From Streptomyces humidus (GTDB lineage Bacteria > Actinomycetota > Actinomycetes > Streptomycetales > Streptomycetaceae), in contig NZ_BMTL01000014.1 of assembly GCF_014649655.1 (NCBI RefSeq), positions 124,001 to 188,000 of the forward strand: a stretch of 64,000 nucleotides of DNA, written 5' to 3'. Shown piece by piece: positions 43,290 to 51,562 of the stretch (the first letter of the stretch is position 1; each line of letters opens with the position of its first letter). The translations under genes and the position numbers were made by a program. The notes beneath the pieces were generated by a model. It was not told the DNA's origin, ran no database searches, and saw only the letters and a list, made by a program, of their open reading frames with translations.

Positions 43290-44999
43290 ATGTCCATGAC
43301 CGGTGCGAGAGCCAGGCGTCTTCGGCCGCTTCCGCTGCCGTCCCTGCGCAGGGCCCGGGCAGCCGCCTTCTCGGTCGTGCTGCTCGCAGCAGCCGCCCCC
43401 CTCCTCGCTCTCGGCACGGCCCAGCCCGCGGCGGCCCAGCCCGCGGCGGCCCAGGCCGCTGTGGCCCGGCCCGCCGCCGCGCAGCCCGCCGCCGCGCTGG
43501 GCAACGGGCTCGCGCTGACCCCGCAGATGGGTTTCAACGACTGGAACGCGTACGGCTGCAACGTCTCCGAGTCGCTGATCAAGTCCACCGCACAGGCGAT
43601 GCACACCAACGGCATGCAGGCGGCGGGGTACTCGTACGTCAACATCGACGACTGCTGGATGACCCGCAACCGCGATTCCGCCGGCCGTCTCGTCGCGGAC
43701 CCCGCCAAGTTCCCCGACGGCATCAAGGGCACCGCGGACTACGTGCACTCACTGGGCCTGAAGCTGGGGATCTACGAGGACGCGGGCACCGCGACCTGTG
43801 CCGGATACCCGGGCAGCCTCGGGCACGAGACCACGGACGCGCAGTCCTTCGCGTCCTGGGGCGTCGACTACCTGAAGTACGACAACTGCAACAGCACAGG
43901 GGCGCCCGCGCGGGCCCGGTACACCGCGATGCGTGACGCCCTCGCCGCCACCGGCCGGCCGATCCTGTACAGCCTGTGCAACTGGGGCCAGGACAACGTG
44001 TGGACCTGGGGCGCGGACGTGGGCAACAGCTGGCGCACCACCGGGGACATCAACGCCAGCTTCTCCAGCATGCTGTCGATCTTCCACAGCAACGTCGGAC
44101 TGGCCTCCTACGCCGGCCCCGGCCACTGGAACGACCCGGACATGCTGGAGGTGGGCAACGGCTCGCTGACGGCCACCGAGAGCCGCAGCGAGTTCAGTCT
44201 GTGGGCGGAGATGGCCGCGCCGCTGATCGCGGGCACCAACATCCCCTCGGCCAGTGCGGACACGCTCTCCACGCTGACCAACTCCCGGGTGATCGCGGTC
44301 GACCAGGATCCGCTGGGCAAGCAGGGCGTCATGGTCTCCTCCTCGGGCGGCCGGGACGTGCTGGCCAAGCCTCTCGCGGGCGGGGACGTCTCGGTGGCGT
44401 TGTTCAACGAGACGGGCTCGACGGCGACCATCACCACCAGCGCGGCCGCGATCGGGAAGACCGGGGCGTCCGCCTACACGCTGACCGACCTGTGGTCGGG
44501 CGCGTCGTCGACCACCTCCGGCACGATCAGCGCCTCCGTCCCGGCCCACGGCACGGTGATGTACCGGGTCGCGGGCGGCACCAGCGGCGGCGGGGGCGCC
44601 GGTGTGACCGGTGCGCTGCACGCGGTGGGCGCGGGCAAGTGCCTGGACGTGCCGAACTCCAGCAGAACGGCCGGCACCCAGGCGGTGATCTGGAGCTGCA
44701 ACGGCGGAGCCAATCAGACCTGGACGAACTCCGCGTCCCACCAGCTCACCGTCTACTCCGGGGCCGACCAGAGGTGCCTGGACGTCTACGACAACCAGAC
44801 CGGGGCCGGGACGAAGGTGGAGATCTGGCAGTGCAACGGCCAGGCCAACCAGCAGTGGACGCTGAACGCGGACGGCACGGTCACCGGCGTCCAGTCCGGC
44901 CTGTGCCTGACCGTCGCCGGAGGGGCCACCGCCGACGGAGCCCTCGCCGAGCTGGGGACCTGCAACGGCTCCGCCGCCCAGCAGTGGAAGCTGGGATGA
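43290..44999 (+). CDS. GH27 alpha-galactosidase or beta-L-arabinopyranosidase with R-type lectin domain
   Basis: Exported enzyme of 569 residues. After the signal there is an Ala/Pro/Gln tract (about residues 44-70) made of repeated PAAAQ units. The catalytic barrel starts LALTPQMGFNDWNAYGC and has the WDD-like YVNIDDCWM, GIYEDAGTATCAGYPGS, nucleophile D198 in YLKYDNC and acid/base D284 in WNDPDML. A beta-sandwich follows, then a Gly/Ser linker and a beta-trefoil (GKCLDVPNSSRTAGTQAVIW, RCLDVYDNQTGAGTKVEIW). GH27 with a C-terminal trefoil is also the layout of Streptomyces beta-L-arabinopyranosidase, so sugar specificity is open. It starts 40 bases after the GH54 gene. Confidence 0.9.
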   Translation: MSMTGARARRLRPLPLPSLRRARAAAFSVVLLAAAAPLLALGTAQPAAAQPAAAQAAVARPAAAQPAAALGNGLALTPQMGFNDWNAYGCNVSESLIKSTAQAMHTNGMQAAGYSYVNIDDCWMTRNRDSAGRLVADPAKFPDGIKGTADYVHSLGLKLGIYEDAGTATCAGYPGSLGHETTDAQSFASWGVDYLKYDNCNSTGAPARARYTAMRDALAATGRPILYSLCNWGQDNVWTWGADVGNSWRTTGDINASFSSMLSIFHSNVGLASYAGPGHWNDPDMLEVGNGSLTATESRSEFSLWAEMAAPLIAGTNIPSASADTLSTLTNSRVIAVDQDPLGKQGVMVSSSGGRDVLAKPLAGGDVSVALFNETGSTATITTSAAAIGKTGASAYTLTDLWSGASSTTSGTISASVPAHGTVMYRVAGGTSGGGGAGVTGALHAVGAGKCLDVPNSSRTAGTQAVIWSCNGGANQTWTNSASHQLTVYSGADQRCLDVYDNQTGAGTKVEIWQCNGQANQQWTLNADGTVTGVQSGLCLTVAGGATADGALAELGTCNGSAAQQWKLG

Positions 45000-45093
45000 G
45001 CCCCCGCCCCGCCCCGGCCGGGCCGCCCGCGCGAACCGGGCCTGTCCCGCACACGCGCCGCGGCGCGGCGGCGCGACGTCGCGGGAGGACCGG

Positions 45094-46980
45094 ATGAGGA
45101 CGAGAGCGAGAGCCTGCCGTCCGGCCCTGCTGGCCGTCACCCTCCTGGCGCTCGTGCTGCCGCTGCTGTCGACCGCCACCAGCCAGGCTGCCCCGGTGAA
45201 GTCGCCGCAGGCGGCCGGCCAGGCTGTCCCGGGCAGGAGCCCGGCCGCCGCGGGCAGGTCGCTGAACGTGAACCTGGCGTCGCCGCGCGGGCCTTCGACC
45301 GGCGTGGGGGAGGGGTTCCTCTACGGCTTCGACGAAGACGGCAGCCTGCCGGCGGACCGGTTCGTCCAGCCGCTGGGCATCAACGCCTTCCGCGGCGGCG
45401 GCTGGTTCTCCGGCGGCTGGATCAGGGACGGTTACCAGTACGGCCCGGCCACCCGGGCCGACCTCGACTCGATCGTCTCGCAGGCGAGGCGGCTCACCCG
45501 GCCGCCCTACCACGCGCAGTACCAGGTGCTGGTCAGCGACATCTACGGCGCGAACGGCGGCCAGCCGTCGAACACGAGGTACCCGTGCGACAACGGCGAC
45601 TGCTCGAACTGGATCGGCTTCATCGACTCCACCGTGGGAGCGCTGCAGGCGTCGGGGCTCACGTTCTCCTACGACATCTGGAACGAGCCGGACATCTCCG
45701 TGTTCTGGACCCGGGGGGTGAACAGCGCCCAGTACTTCCAGATGTGGGACACCGCCTACCGGGAGATCCGGCGCATCGCCCCCGGTGCGCAGATCGTCGG
45801 CCCGTCACTCGCGTTCACCCCCCAGGCCGATCCGGGTGAATGGCGGACCTGGCTGGCGCATGTGAAGGCGGCCGGGACCGTGCCGGACATGATCGCCAAC
45901 CACAACGAGGGCGACGTCGACGACCCGGTCACCGTCGCGCGGAGCCTCAACAGCGCCCTTACCGCGGCGGGCATCGGCGCGCTGCCGCTGTCCTCGAACG
46001 AGTACCAGCCCGCCGACCGGCAGACCGCCGGAGTGACGGCCTGGTATCTGGCGCGGTTCGCGCAGTCCGGGTACGCCAACGCGATGCGCGGCAACTGGGT
46101 GTGCTGCGTCACCCCGAACCTGACCGGAGCCCTGACGCAGAGCGGGGGAAGCTGGCAGCCGACCGGAAACTGGTGGGCTCTTCGGGACTACGCCGACATG
46201 ACCGGCACCCTCGTCGACACCTCCGGCCAGGTCGGATCGACGGCGATCTCGGCCTCCGAGGACCCCTCGAACAAGCGGGCGGTGGCGATCGTCGGCGACG
46301 CGAACGGATACACCGGCGACGCGTCAGTGACCTTCGACGGGCTGTCGTCCGTCCCCTGGCTGGCGGGCGCCGGCGGCGTGCACGTCACCGTGGACCGCAT
46401 CCCGGACCAGGCCCCGCTCGACGCCCCGCAGACGGTGTACGACCAGGACGTGAGCGCAACGGGCGGTCCGATCACCGTGCCGATCACGTTCCGGGGCGCG
46501 CACGACGCGTTCGCCGTCCGTCTGACACCGGCCTCGTCCGGCGGCGGCTTCCCGGACGGCTACCACCGGCTCGTGGTCGCCAGCGACAGCCTGTGCGTGG
46601 ACGTCGCCGGCGACTCACGCAGCGCCGGCGCCGCGATCGACCAGTGGACCTGCAACGGGCAGAGCAACCAGCAGTTCCGGTTCGTGCCGGCCTCGGACGG
46701 CTACGGCGAACTGCGGGCCCAGAGCTCCGGCCTGGACGTGGCGGTGGCCGGCGGCTCCACGACGGCGGGCGTCCCGGACATCGTCCAGCAGGCCCCGGGC
46801 ACGGCGGCCAACGGCCTCTGGCTGCCGGTGCGGCAGTCCGACGGCTCCTACGAGTTCCACAACCGCAACAGCGGCCTGTGCCTGGACGTCTACGGCGCCG
46901 CCGGCAACCCGGGGCAGCAGCTGGACCAGTGGCAGTGCAAGAACACACCCGGCACGAACCAGGACTTCGTCCTGCGCTGA
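45094..46980 (+). CDS. Clan GH-A (GH39-like) glycoside hydrolase with R-type lectin domain
   Basis: Exported enzyme of 628 residues. The signal (1-32) is followed by GEGFLYGFDEDGSLPADRF and a barrel with acid/base E198 in DIWNEPDI and nucleophile E303 in LSSNEYQPAD, the spacing expected for clan GH-A; a CDNGDCSNW loop may be a disulfide. A beta-sandwich leads to a C-terminal beta-trefoil (about 485-628) that looks highly similar to that of the first enzyme (SLCVDVAGDSRSAGAAIDQW, GLCLDVYGAAGNPGQQLDQW). GH39 is the best family guess: a bifidobacterial GH39 member acts on arabinogalactan-protein side chains, which would suit the cluster, but family membership needs a profile search. Confidence 0.8.
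   Translation: MRTRARACRPALLAVTLLALVLPLLSTATSQAAPVKSPQAAGQAVPGRSPAAAGRSLNVNLASPRGPSTGVGEGFLYGFDEDGSLPADRFVQPLGINAFRGGGWFSGGWIRDGYQYGPATRADLDSIVSQARRLTRPPYHAQYQVLVSDIYGANGGQPSNTRYPCDNGDCSNWIGFIDSTVGALQASGLTFSYDIWNEPDISVFWTRGVNSAQYFQMWDTAYREIRRIAPGAQIVGPSLAFTPQADPGEWRTWLAHVKAAGTVPDMIANHNEGDVDDPVTVARSLNSALTAAGIGALPLSSNEYQPADRQTAGVTAWYLARFAQSGYANAMRGNWVCCVTPNLTGALTQSGGSWQPTGNWWALRDYADMTGTLVDTSGQVGSTAISASEDPSNKRAVAIVGDANGYTGDASVTFDGLSSVPWLAGAGGVHVTVDRIPDQAPLDAPQTVYDQDVSATGGPITVPITFRGAHDAFAVRLTPASSGGGFPDGYHRLVVASDSLCVDVAGDSRSAGAAIDQWTCNGQSNQQFRFVPASDGYGELRAQSSGLDVAVAGGSTTAGVPDIVQQAPGTAANGLWLPVRQSDGSYEFHNRNSGLCLDVYGAAGNPGQQLDQWQCKNTPGTNQDFVLR
46624..46664. repeat. 41-bp identical repeat within lectin module, copy 2
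   Basis: Identical to 39860-39900. It marks recent duplication or gene conversion between the lectin modules of the first and fifth enzymes. Confidence 0.85.
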
Positions 46981-47054
46981 CAGACATCGCGTCCCCGGCC
47001 GGAGCACACCCCCGCGGCCGACGGGACACCTCCGATCTGCGAAAGGAACCCACC

Positions 47055-49457
47055 GTGTCAGCATTCGACCGGTCGTTGTGGCGCCTGCGCGCCTGGGCGG
47101 CCGTGCTCGCGGGTCTCCTCCTGGTCGCCGGCGGCATCGTGGCCACGGCCGCGGCGCCGGCCCAGGCCGCCACCTCCGTCACGATCAACGGCGCGTCCGC
47201 CGGCCGGACCTTCGACGGCGTCGGCGCGATCAGCGGCGGGGGAGGCAACAGCAGGCTCCTGATCGACTACCCCGAGCCCCAGCGCGGTCAGGTCCTGGAC
47301 TACCTGTTCCGGCCCGGCTACGGCGCGTCCCTGCAGATCCTCAAGGCGGAGATCGGCGGCGACACCAACTCCACCTCAGGAGCCGAACCGAGCCACCAGC
47401 ACACCCGGTCCGACCTGAACTGCGACCGCGGCTACGAATGGTGGCTGATGGAGCAGGCCAAGGCGCGCAACCCGGACATCAAGCTGTACGGGCTGGCCTG
47501 GGGCGCCCCCGGCTGGATCGGCGGCGGCAACTTCTGGTCCGCCGACATGACCAACTACCTGCTCTCGTGGCTGGGCTGCGCCAAACAGCACGGGCTGGGC
47601 ATCGACTACCTCGGCGGATGGAACGAGCGGGGCTACAACGTCTCCTGGTACGTGCAGCTGCGCAGCGCGCTCAACGCCAACGGCTACGGCAACGTCAAGA
47701 TCGTCGCTGCCGACTCCGACTGGTCCGTGGCCAACGACGTGAACTCCAACCAGGCGTTCGCCGCCGCGGTGAGCGCCATCGGCACGCACTACCCCTGCGG
47801 CTACCGGTCCGCCCAGTCCAGCTGCTCCGTGCCGTCGGCCGCCACGTCGTCGGGCAAGCCGCTGTGGGCGAGCGAGAACGGCTCGGACGACTACAACGGG
47901 GGAGCGCAGGCCATGGCCCGCGGCATCAACCGCGGGTACATCGACGGACGGATGACCGCCTACCTCAACTGGCCGGTGGTAGCCGCGCTCACACCCAACC
48001 TGCCCTACCCCACCATGGGTCTGGCCCTGGCCTCGCAGCCGTGGTCCGGTTCCTACTCGATCGGCAAGAACACCTGGGTGATGGCCCACACCAGTCAGTT
48101 CACCGCTCCCGGGTGGCACTACCTCGACGCCTCCAGCGGCTACCTCGGCGGCAACCGCAACAACGGCAGCTACGTCTCGCTGAAGTCCCCGAACAACTCC
48201 GACTACTCGACGGTCATCGAGACGATGGACGCCGGCAGCGCCCAGACGCTGAACCTCAACGTCACCGGCGGGCTGTCCACCGGGACCGTCCATGTCTGGT
48301 CCACCGACGTCACCTCCGGCAACCCCGCCGACCACTTCGTCCACTCCGCCGACATCACCCCGTCCGGCGGCGGTTTCAGCCTGACCGTCCAGCCCGGACA
48401 CCTGTACACCCTGACCACCACGACCGGTCAGGGCAAGGGCGCCGCCACCGGTCCCGCCCGGGGCGCGCTGAAGCTGCCGTACAGCGACACCTTCGACGGC
48501 TACGCCACCGGCGCCGAGGCCAAGTACCTCATGGACTGGCAGGGCGCCTTCGAGACGGTGGGCTGCGGCGGCGGACGCAGCGGCAAGTGCGTGCGCCAGA
48601 TGAGCCCCCAGAGGCCGATCACCTGGGACGCGCTGACCGATCCGCACGCTCTGCTCGGCGACGTGGGCTGGGGCAACTACACCCTCTCCTCCGACGTGCT
48701 GCTCGAACAGCCCGGATACGCCGAGCTGATCGGCCGGGCCAACGGGCACGACTACGACCGCACCGGAGGGCTGAACGCCTACCACCTGCGGGTGAGCGAC
48801 ACCGGGGCCTGGTCGATCCTGAACTCGAACACCAATGGCACCGTGTCCACGCTCGCCCGCGGCACGGCCGCGGCACTGGGCACCGACCGCTGGCACTCCC
48901 TGGCCCTCACCTTCTCCGGCACCACGATCACCGCCGTCGTCGACGGCGCCACCGTCGGTTCCGCCGACGACCGCACCTGGGCAGGCGGCCAGATCGGCTA
49001 CGCGACCAGCCAGAACGAGACGGCGCAGTTCGACAACCTGTCCGTCACCCCCGGCAGCGGCGGGAACGGCGGCGGCACGTCCGCACCGATCACCGGGGTC
49101 GGTTCCGGCCGGTGCGTGGACGTTCCGAACCAGTCGCAGACGGCCGGCACCCAGGTGGCGCTGTGGGACTGCAACGGGGGAGGCAACCAGCAGTGGACCG
49201 ACAACTCGGCCGGTGAGCTGCGGGTGTACGGCAGCTACTGCCTCGACGCCGCGGGCCAGGGCACCACCCCCGGCACCAAGGTGGACATCTGGACCTGCGA
49301 CGGCGGCAGCAACCAGAAATGGACGATCCACGCGGACGGCACGATCACCGGCGTCCAGTCCGGCCTGTGTCTGGACGCTCCCGGCACGGCCAACGGCGCC
49401 CTGCTGCGGTTGTGGACCTGCAACGGCGGCAGCAACCAGAAATGGAGGCGCGACTGA
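47055..49457 (+). CDS. GH59 galactocerebrosidase-like beta-galactosidase with R-type lectin domain
   Basis: Exported enzyme of 800 residues from a GTG at 47055 with AAAGGAA upstream; the long open frame upstream is a shadow. The signal (1-38) is followed by the GH59 block TFDGVGAISGGGGNSRLL and LKAEIGGDTNSTSGAEPSH. The acid/base Glu is E191 in YLGGWNERGYN and the nucleophile Glu is E274 in LWASENGSDDYNGG. The C-terminal part has a concanavalin-like beta-sandwich (FDGYATGAEAKYLMDWQG on), then a beta-trefoil (GRCVDVPNQSQTAGTQVALW, YCLDAAGQGTTPGTKVDIW, GLCLDAPGTANGALLRLW). In bacteria this family is rare and would act on beta-galactosides of glycans. It lies 74 bases after the previous gene. Confidence 0.9.
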   Translation: MSAFDRSLWRLRAWAAVLAGLLLVAGGIVATAAAPAQAATSVTINGASAGRTFDGVGAISGGGGNSRLLIDYPEPQRGQVLDYLFRPGYGASLQILKAEIGGDTNSTSGAEPSHQHTRSDLNCDRGYEWWLMEQAKARNPDIKLYGLAWGAPGWIGGGNFWSADMTNYLLSWLGCAKQHGLGIDYLGGWNERGYNVSWYVQLRSALNANGYGNVKIVAADSDWSVANDVNSNQAFAAAVSAIGTHYPCGYRSAQSSCSVPSAATSSGKPLWASENGSDDYNGGAQAMARGINRGYIDGRMTAYLNWPVVAALTPNLPYPTMGLALASQPWSGSYSIGKNTWVMAHTSQFTAPGWHYLDASSGYLGGNRNNGSYVSLKSPNNSDYSTVIETMDAGSAQTLNLNVTGGLSTGTVHVWSTDVTSGNPADHFVHSADITPSGGGFSLTVQPGHLYTLTTTTGQGKGAATGPARGALKLPYSDTFDGYATGAEAKYLMDWQGAFETVGCGGGRSGKCVRQMSPQRPITWDALTDPHALLGDVGWGNYTLSSDVLLEQPGYAELIGRANGHDYDRTGGLNAYHLRVSDTGAWSILNSNTNGTVSTLARGTAAALGTDRWHSLALTFSGTTITAVVDGATVGSADDRTWAGGQIGYATSQNETAQFDNLSVTPGSGGNGGGTSAPITGVGSGRCVDVPNQSQTAGTQVALWDCNGGGNQQWTDNSAGELRVYGSYCLDAAGQGTTPGTKVDIWTCDGGSNQKWTIHADGTITGVQSGLCLDAPGTANGALLRLWTCNGGSNQKWRRD

Positions 49458-49526
49458 GCCGGCGACGGGCTGACGATCACCGACCCGGCACCTCCTCCGT
49501 CCATTCCCCCGAGAGGCACCCCACCC

Positions 49527-51509
49527 ATGTCCTCCTCCCCCCTGCCGCTCAGCCGGCGCCGCCTGCTGGCGGCGGCCGGCGCGGCCACCGCCGTCGGCCT
49601 GCTGCGGTTCGCCCCCGGGGCCGCCGCGACCGAAGGACCCGCGAGCTACACCGCGAGCTGGCCCTCCGTCGACCAGCACCCCCCGGCCCCGGCCTGGTTC
49701 CAGGACGCCAAGTTCGGCATCTACTACCACTGGGGCGTCTTCAGCGTTCCCGCGTTCGGGAACGAGTGGTATCCGCGCAACATGTACATCGGCGGCTCCG
49801 CCGAGAACCGGCACCACATCGCCACCTACGGCGACCCCTCGGCCTGGCCGTACAACAACTTCGTCGACGGCGCCCGCGACAAGGCCGGCAATCATGTGCA
49901 GTTCGCGCCGAAGCTCGCCTCCCAGGGCGGCAACTGGGACCCTGACGCCTGGGCACGGCTGTTCAAGGCCGCGGGCGCGAGGTTCGCCGGCCCGGTCGCC
50001 GAGCACCACGACGGCTTCTCCATGTGGAACAGCCGCTCCAACCCGTGGAACTCGGTGCAGCACGGTCCCCGGCTCGACCTCGTGGGGCTGCAGTCGCAGG
50101 CCATCCGCGGGCAGGGGCTGAAGTTCATGACCTCGCTGCACCACGCCTACCACTTCAACGGTTTCTACGACCATGTGCCGAACCAGTCGGACCCGAACCT
50201 GCGCATCCTCTTCGGCCAGCAGGGCTCGGCCGCGGAGAACAAGCTCTGGTACGACAAGCTGATCGAGGTGATCGACGGCTACCGGCCGGACCTGGTCTGG
50301 CAGGACTTCGACCTGCACCTGGTGCAGGAGTCCTACCGGCTCCAGTTCCTCGCGCACTACTACAACCAGGCGGTCGCGTGGGACAGGGACGTGGTCGCGA
50401 CCTACAAGGACGGCCTCAACAACAAGGGTGAGGTCTTCGACTTCGAGCGCGGCGGCCCCGCAGGGCTGCTCACCCCCTACTGGCTGACCGACGACAGCAT
50501 CTCCTCGTCCAGCTGGTGCTACACGGTGGGCATCGGCTACTACTCGACGCAGGCGATGCTCCACTCGCTGATCGACCGGGTCAGCAAGGGCGGCAGCATG
50601 CTGCTGAACATCGCCCCGATGGCCGACGGCGTCATCCCCTCCGGACAGCAGTCCATCCTGCTCGCCATGGGCGACTGGCTCGGCCGCTTCGGGGAGGCGG
50701 TCTACTCCACGCGCTCCTGGGCCAGCTACGGCGAGGGTCCCACCAAGATGGGCGGCGGCTCGTTCAGCGGACCGGTGGCCGGCAAGCCGCAGGACATCCG
50801 GTTCACCCGCAGCCAGGACAACAAGGTGCTCTACGCCACCGCCCTGGGCTGGCAGGGCGGCACCATGACCGTCACGACGCTGAACTCGAACCAGATCAAC
50901 CTCAGCAGCCTGACGGGCGCCAAGCTGCTCGGCAACACCGCCGGCACCTACATCGACCTGCCCGCACCGACGCAGGACGCGTCCGGTCTGCACCTCACCA
51001 TGCCCTCGGCCAACCCGCCGTTCGGCGCCCTGGCGTACACGGTCAAGCTCACCTTCTCCGGTGAGATACCCGTCCTGGGCGCGCCGGGCGGTTCGACGAC
51101 CTGGGTCAGGATCGCCAACGCGACCAGCGGGCTGGTGCTCGACAGCGGCGGCAACGTCGCCGCCGGCTCCAACCTCAAGCAGTGGAACTACGACGGCAGC
51201 ACCAACCTGCAGTGGCAGCTGATCGACCTCGGCAACGGCTACCACCGCATCATGAACCGCACCAACGGCATGGCCGCCGACAGTTACGGCAACTCCGCCG
51301 ACGGGGCTCCGGCCCGCCAGCAGGCGTGGAACGGCGGCAACAACCAGCAGTGGTCGCTGACCGACCTCGGCGGCAACCGCTACCGGATCGTCAACCGGGG
51401 CACCGGCACCGCTCTCGACGGCAGCGGCAGCACCACGGCCGGCTCCACCGCCGTGCTGTGGACGCCGAACTCCAGCACCAACAACGCGTGGACCGTCACC
51501 GCCGTCTGA
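49527..51509 (+). CDS. GH29 alpha-L-fucosidase with RICIN_2-type lectin domain
   Basis: Exported enzyme of 660 residues with a Tat-like signal (SRRRLLAAAGAATAVGLL). The catalytic domain has KFGIYYHWGVFSVPAFGNEW, EWYPRNMY, VAEHHDGFSMWNS and the nucleophile Asp in RPDLVWQDFDLHL (D260; usual form WFD). A C-terminal beta-sandwich follows, then a lectin domain (about 520-660) of a different, RICIN_2-like style: GLVLDSGGNVAAGSNLKQW, GMAADSYGNSADGAPARQQ and GTALDGSGSTTAGSTAVLW. It would remove fucose from glycans. Its lectin is unlike those of its neighbours, so this module was acquired separately. It starts 69 bases after the GH59 gene. Confidence 0.9.
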   Translation: MSSSPLPLSRRRLLAAAGAATAVGLLRFAPGAAATEGPASYTASWPSVDQHPPAPAWFQDAKFGIYYHWGVFSVPAFGNEWYPRNMYIGGSAENRHHIATYGDPSAWPYNNFVDGARDKAGNHVQFAPKLASQGGNWDPDAWARLFKAAGARFAGPVAEHHDGFSMWNSRSNPWNSVQHGPRLDLVGLQSQAIRGQGLKFMTSLHHAYHFNGFYDHVPNQSDPNLRILFGQQGSAAENKLWYDKLIEVIDGYRPDLVWQDFDLHLVQESYRLQFLAHYYNQAVAWDRDVVATYKDGLNNKGEVFDFERGGPAGLLTPYWLTDDSISSSSWCYTVGIGYYSTQAMLHSLIDRVSKGGSMLLNIAPMADGVIPSGQQSILLAMGDWLGRFGEAVYSTRSWASYGEGPTKMGGGSFSGPVAGKPQDIRFTRSQDNKVLYATALGWQGGTMTVTTLNSNQINLSSLTGAKLLGNTAGTYIDLPAPTQDASGLHLTMPSANPPFGALAYTVKLTFSGEIPVLGAPGGSTTWVRIANATSGLVLDSGGNVAAGSNLKQWNYDGSTNLQWQLIDLGNGYHRIMNRTNGMAADSYGNSADGAPARQQAWNGGNNQQWSLTDLGGNRYRIVNRGTGTALDGSGSTTAGSTAVLWTPNSSTNNAWTVTAV

Positions 51510-51562
51510 GCCCGCTCGACCGGCGCTCCCCGCCCATTCCCCGAGCACGGAAGAAGGAGTGC

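Noticed and set aside
47376..51548. 1390-codon minus-strand open frame across the GH59, GH29 and CE1 genes
   Set aside because: High-GC shadow of plus-strand genes: Val/Gly/Ala-rich with no domain, while the plus-strand frames carry clear catalytic motifs and signal peptides.
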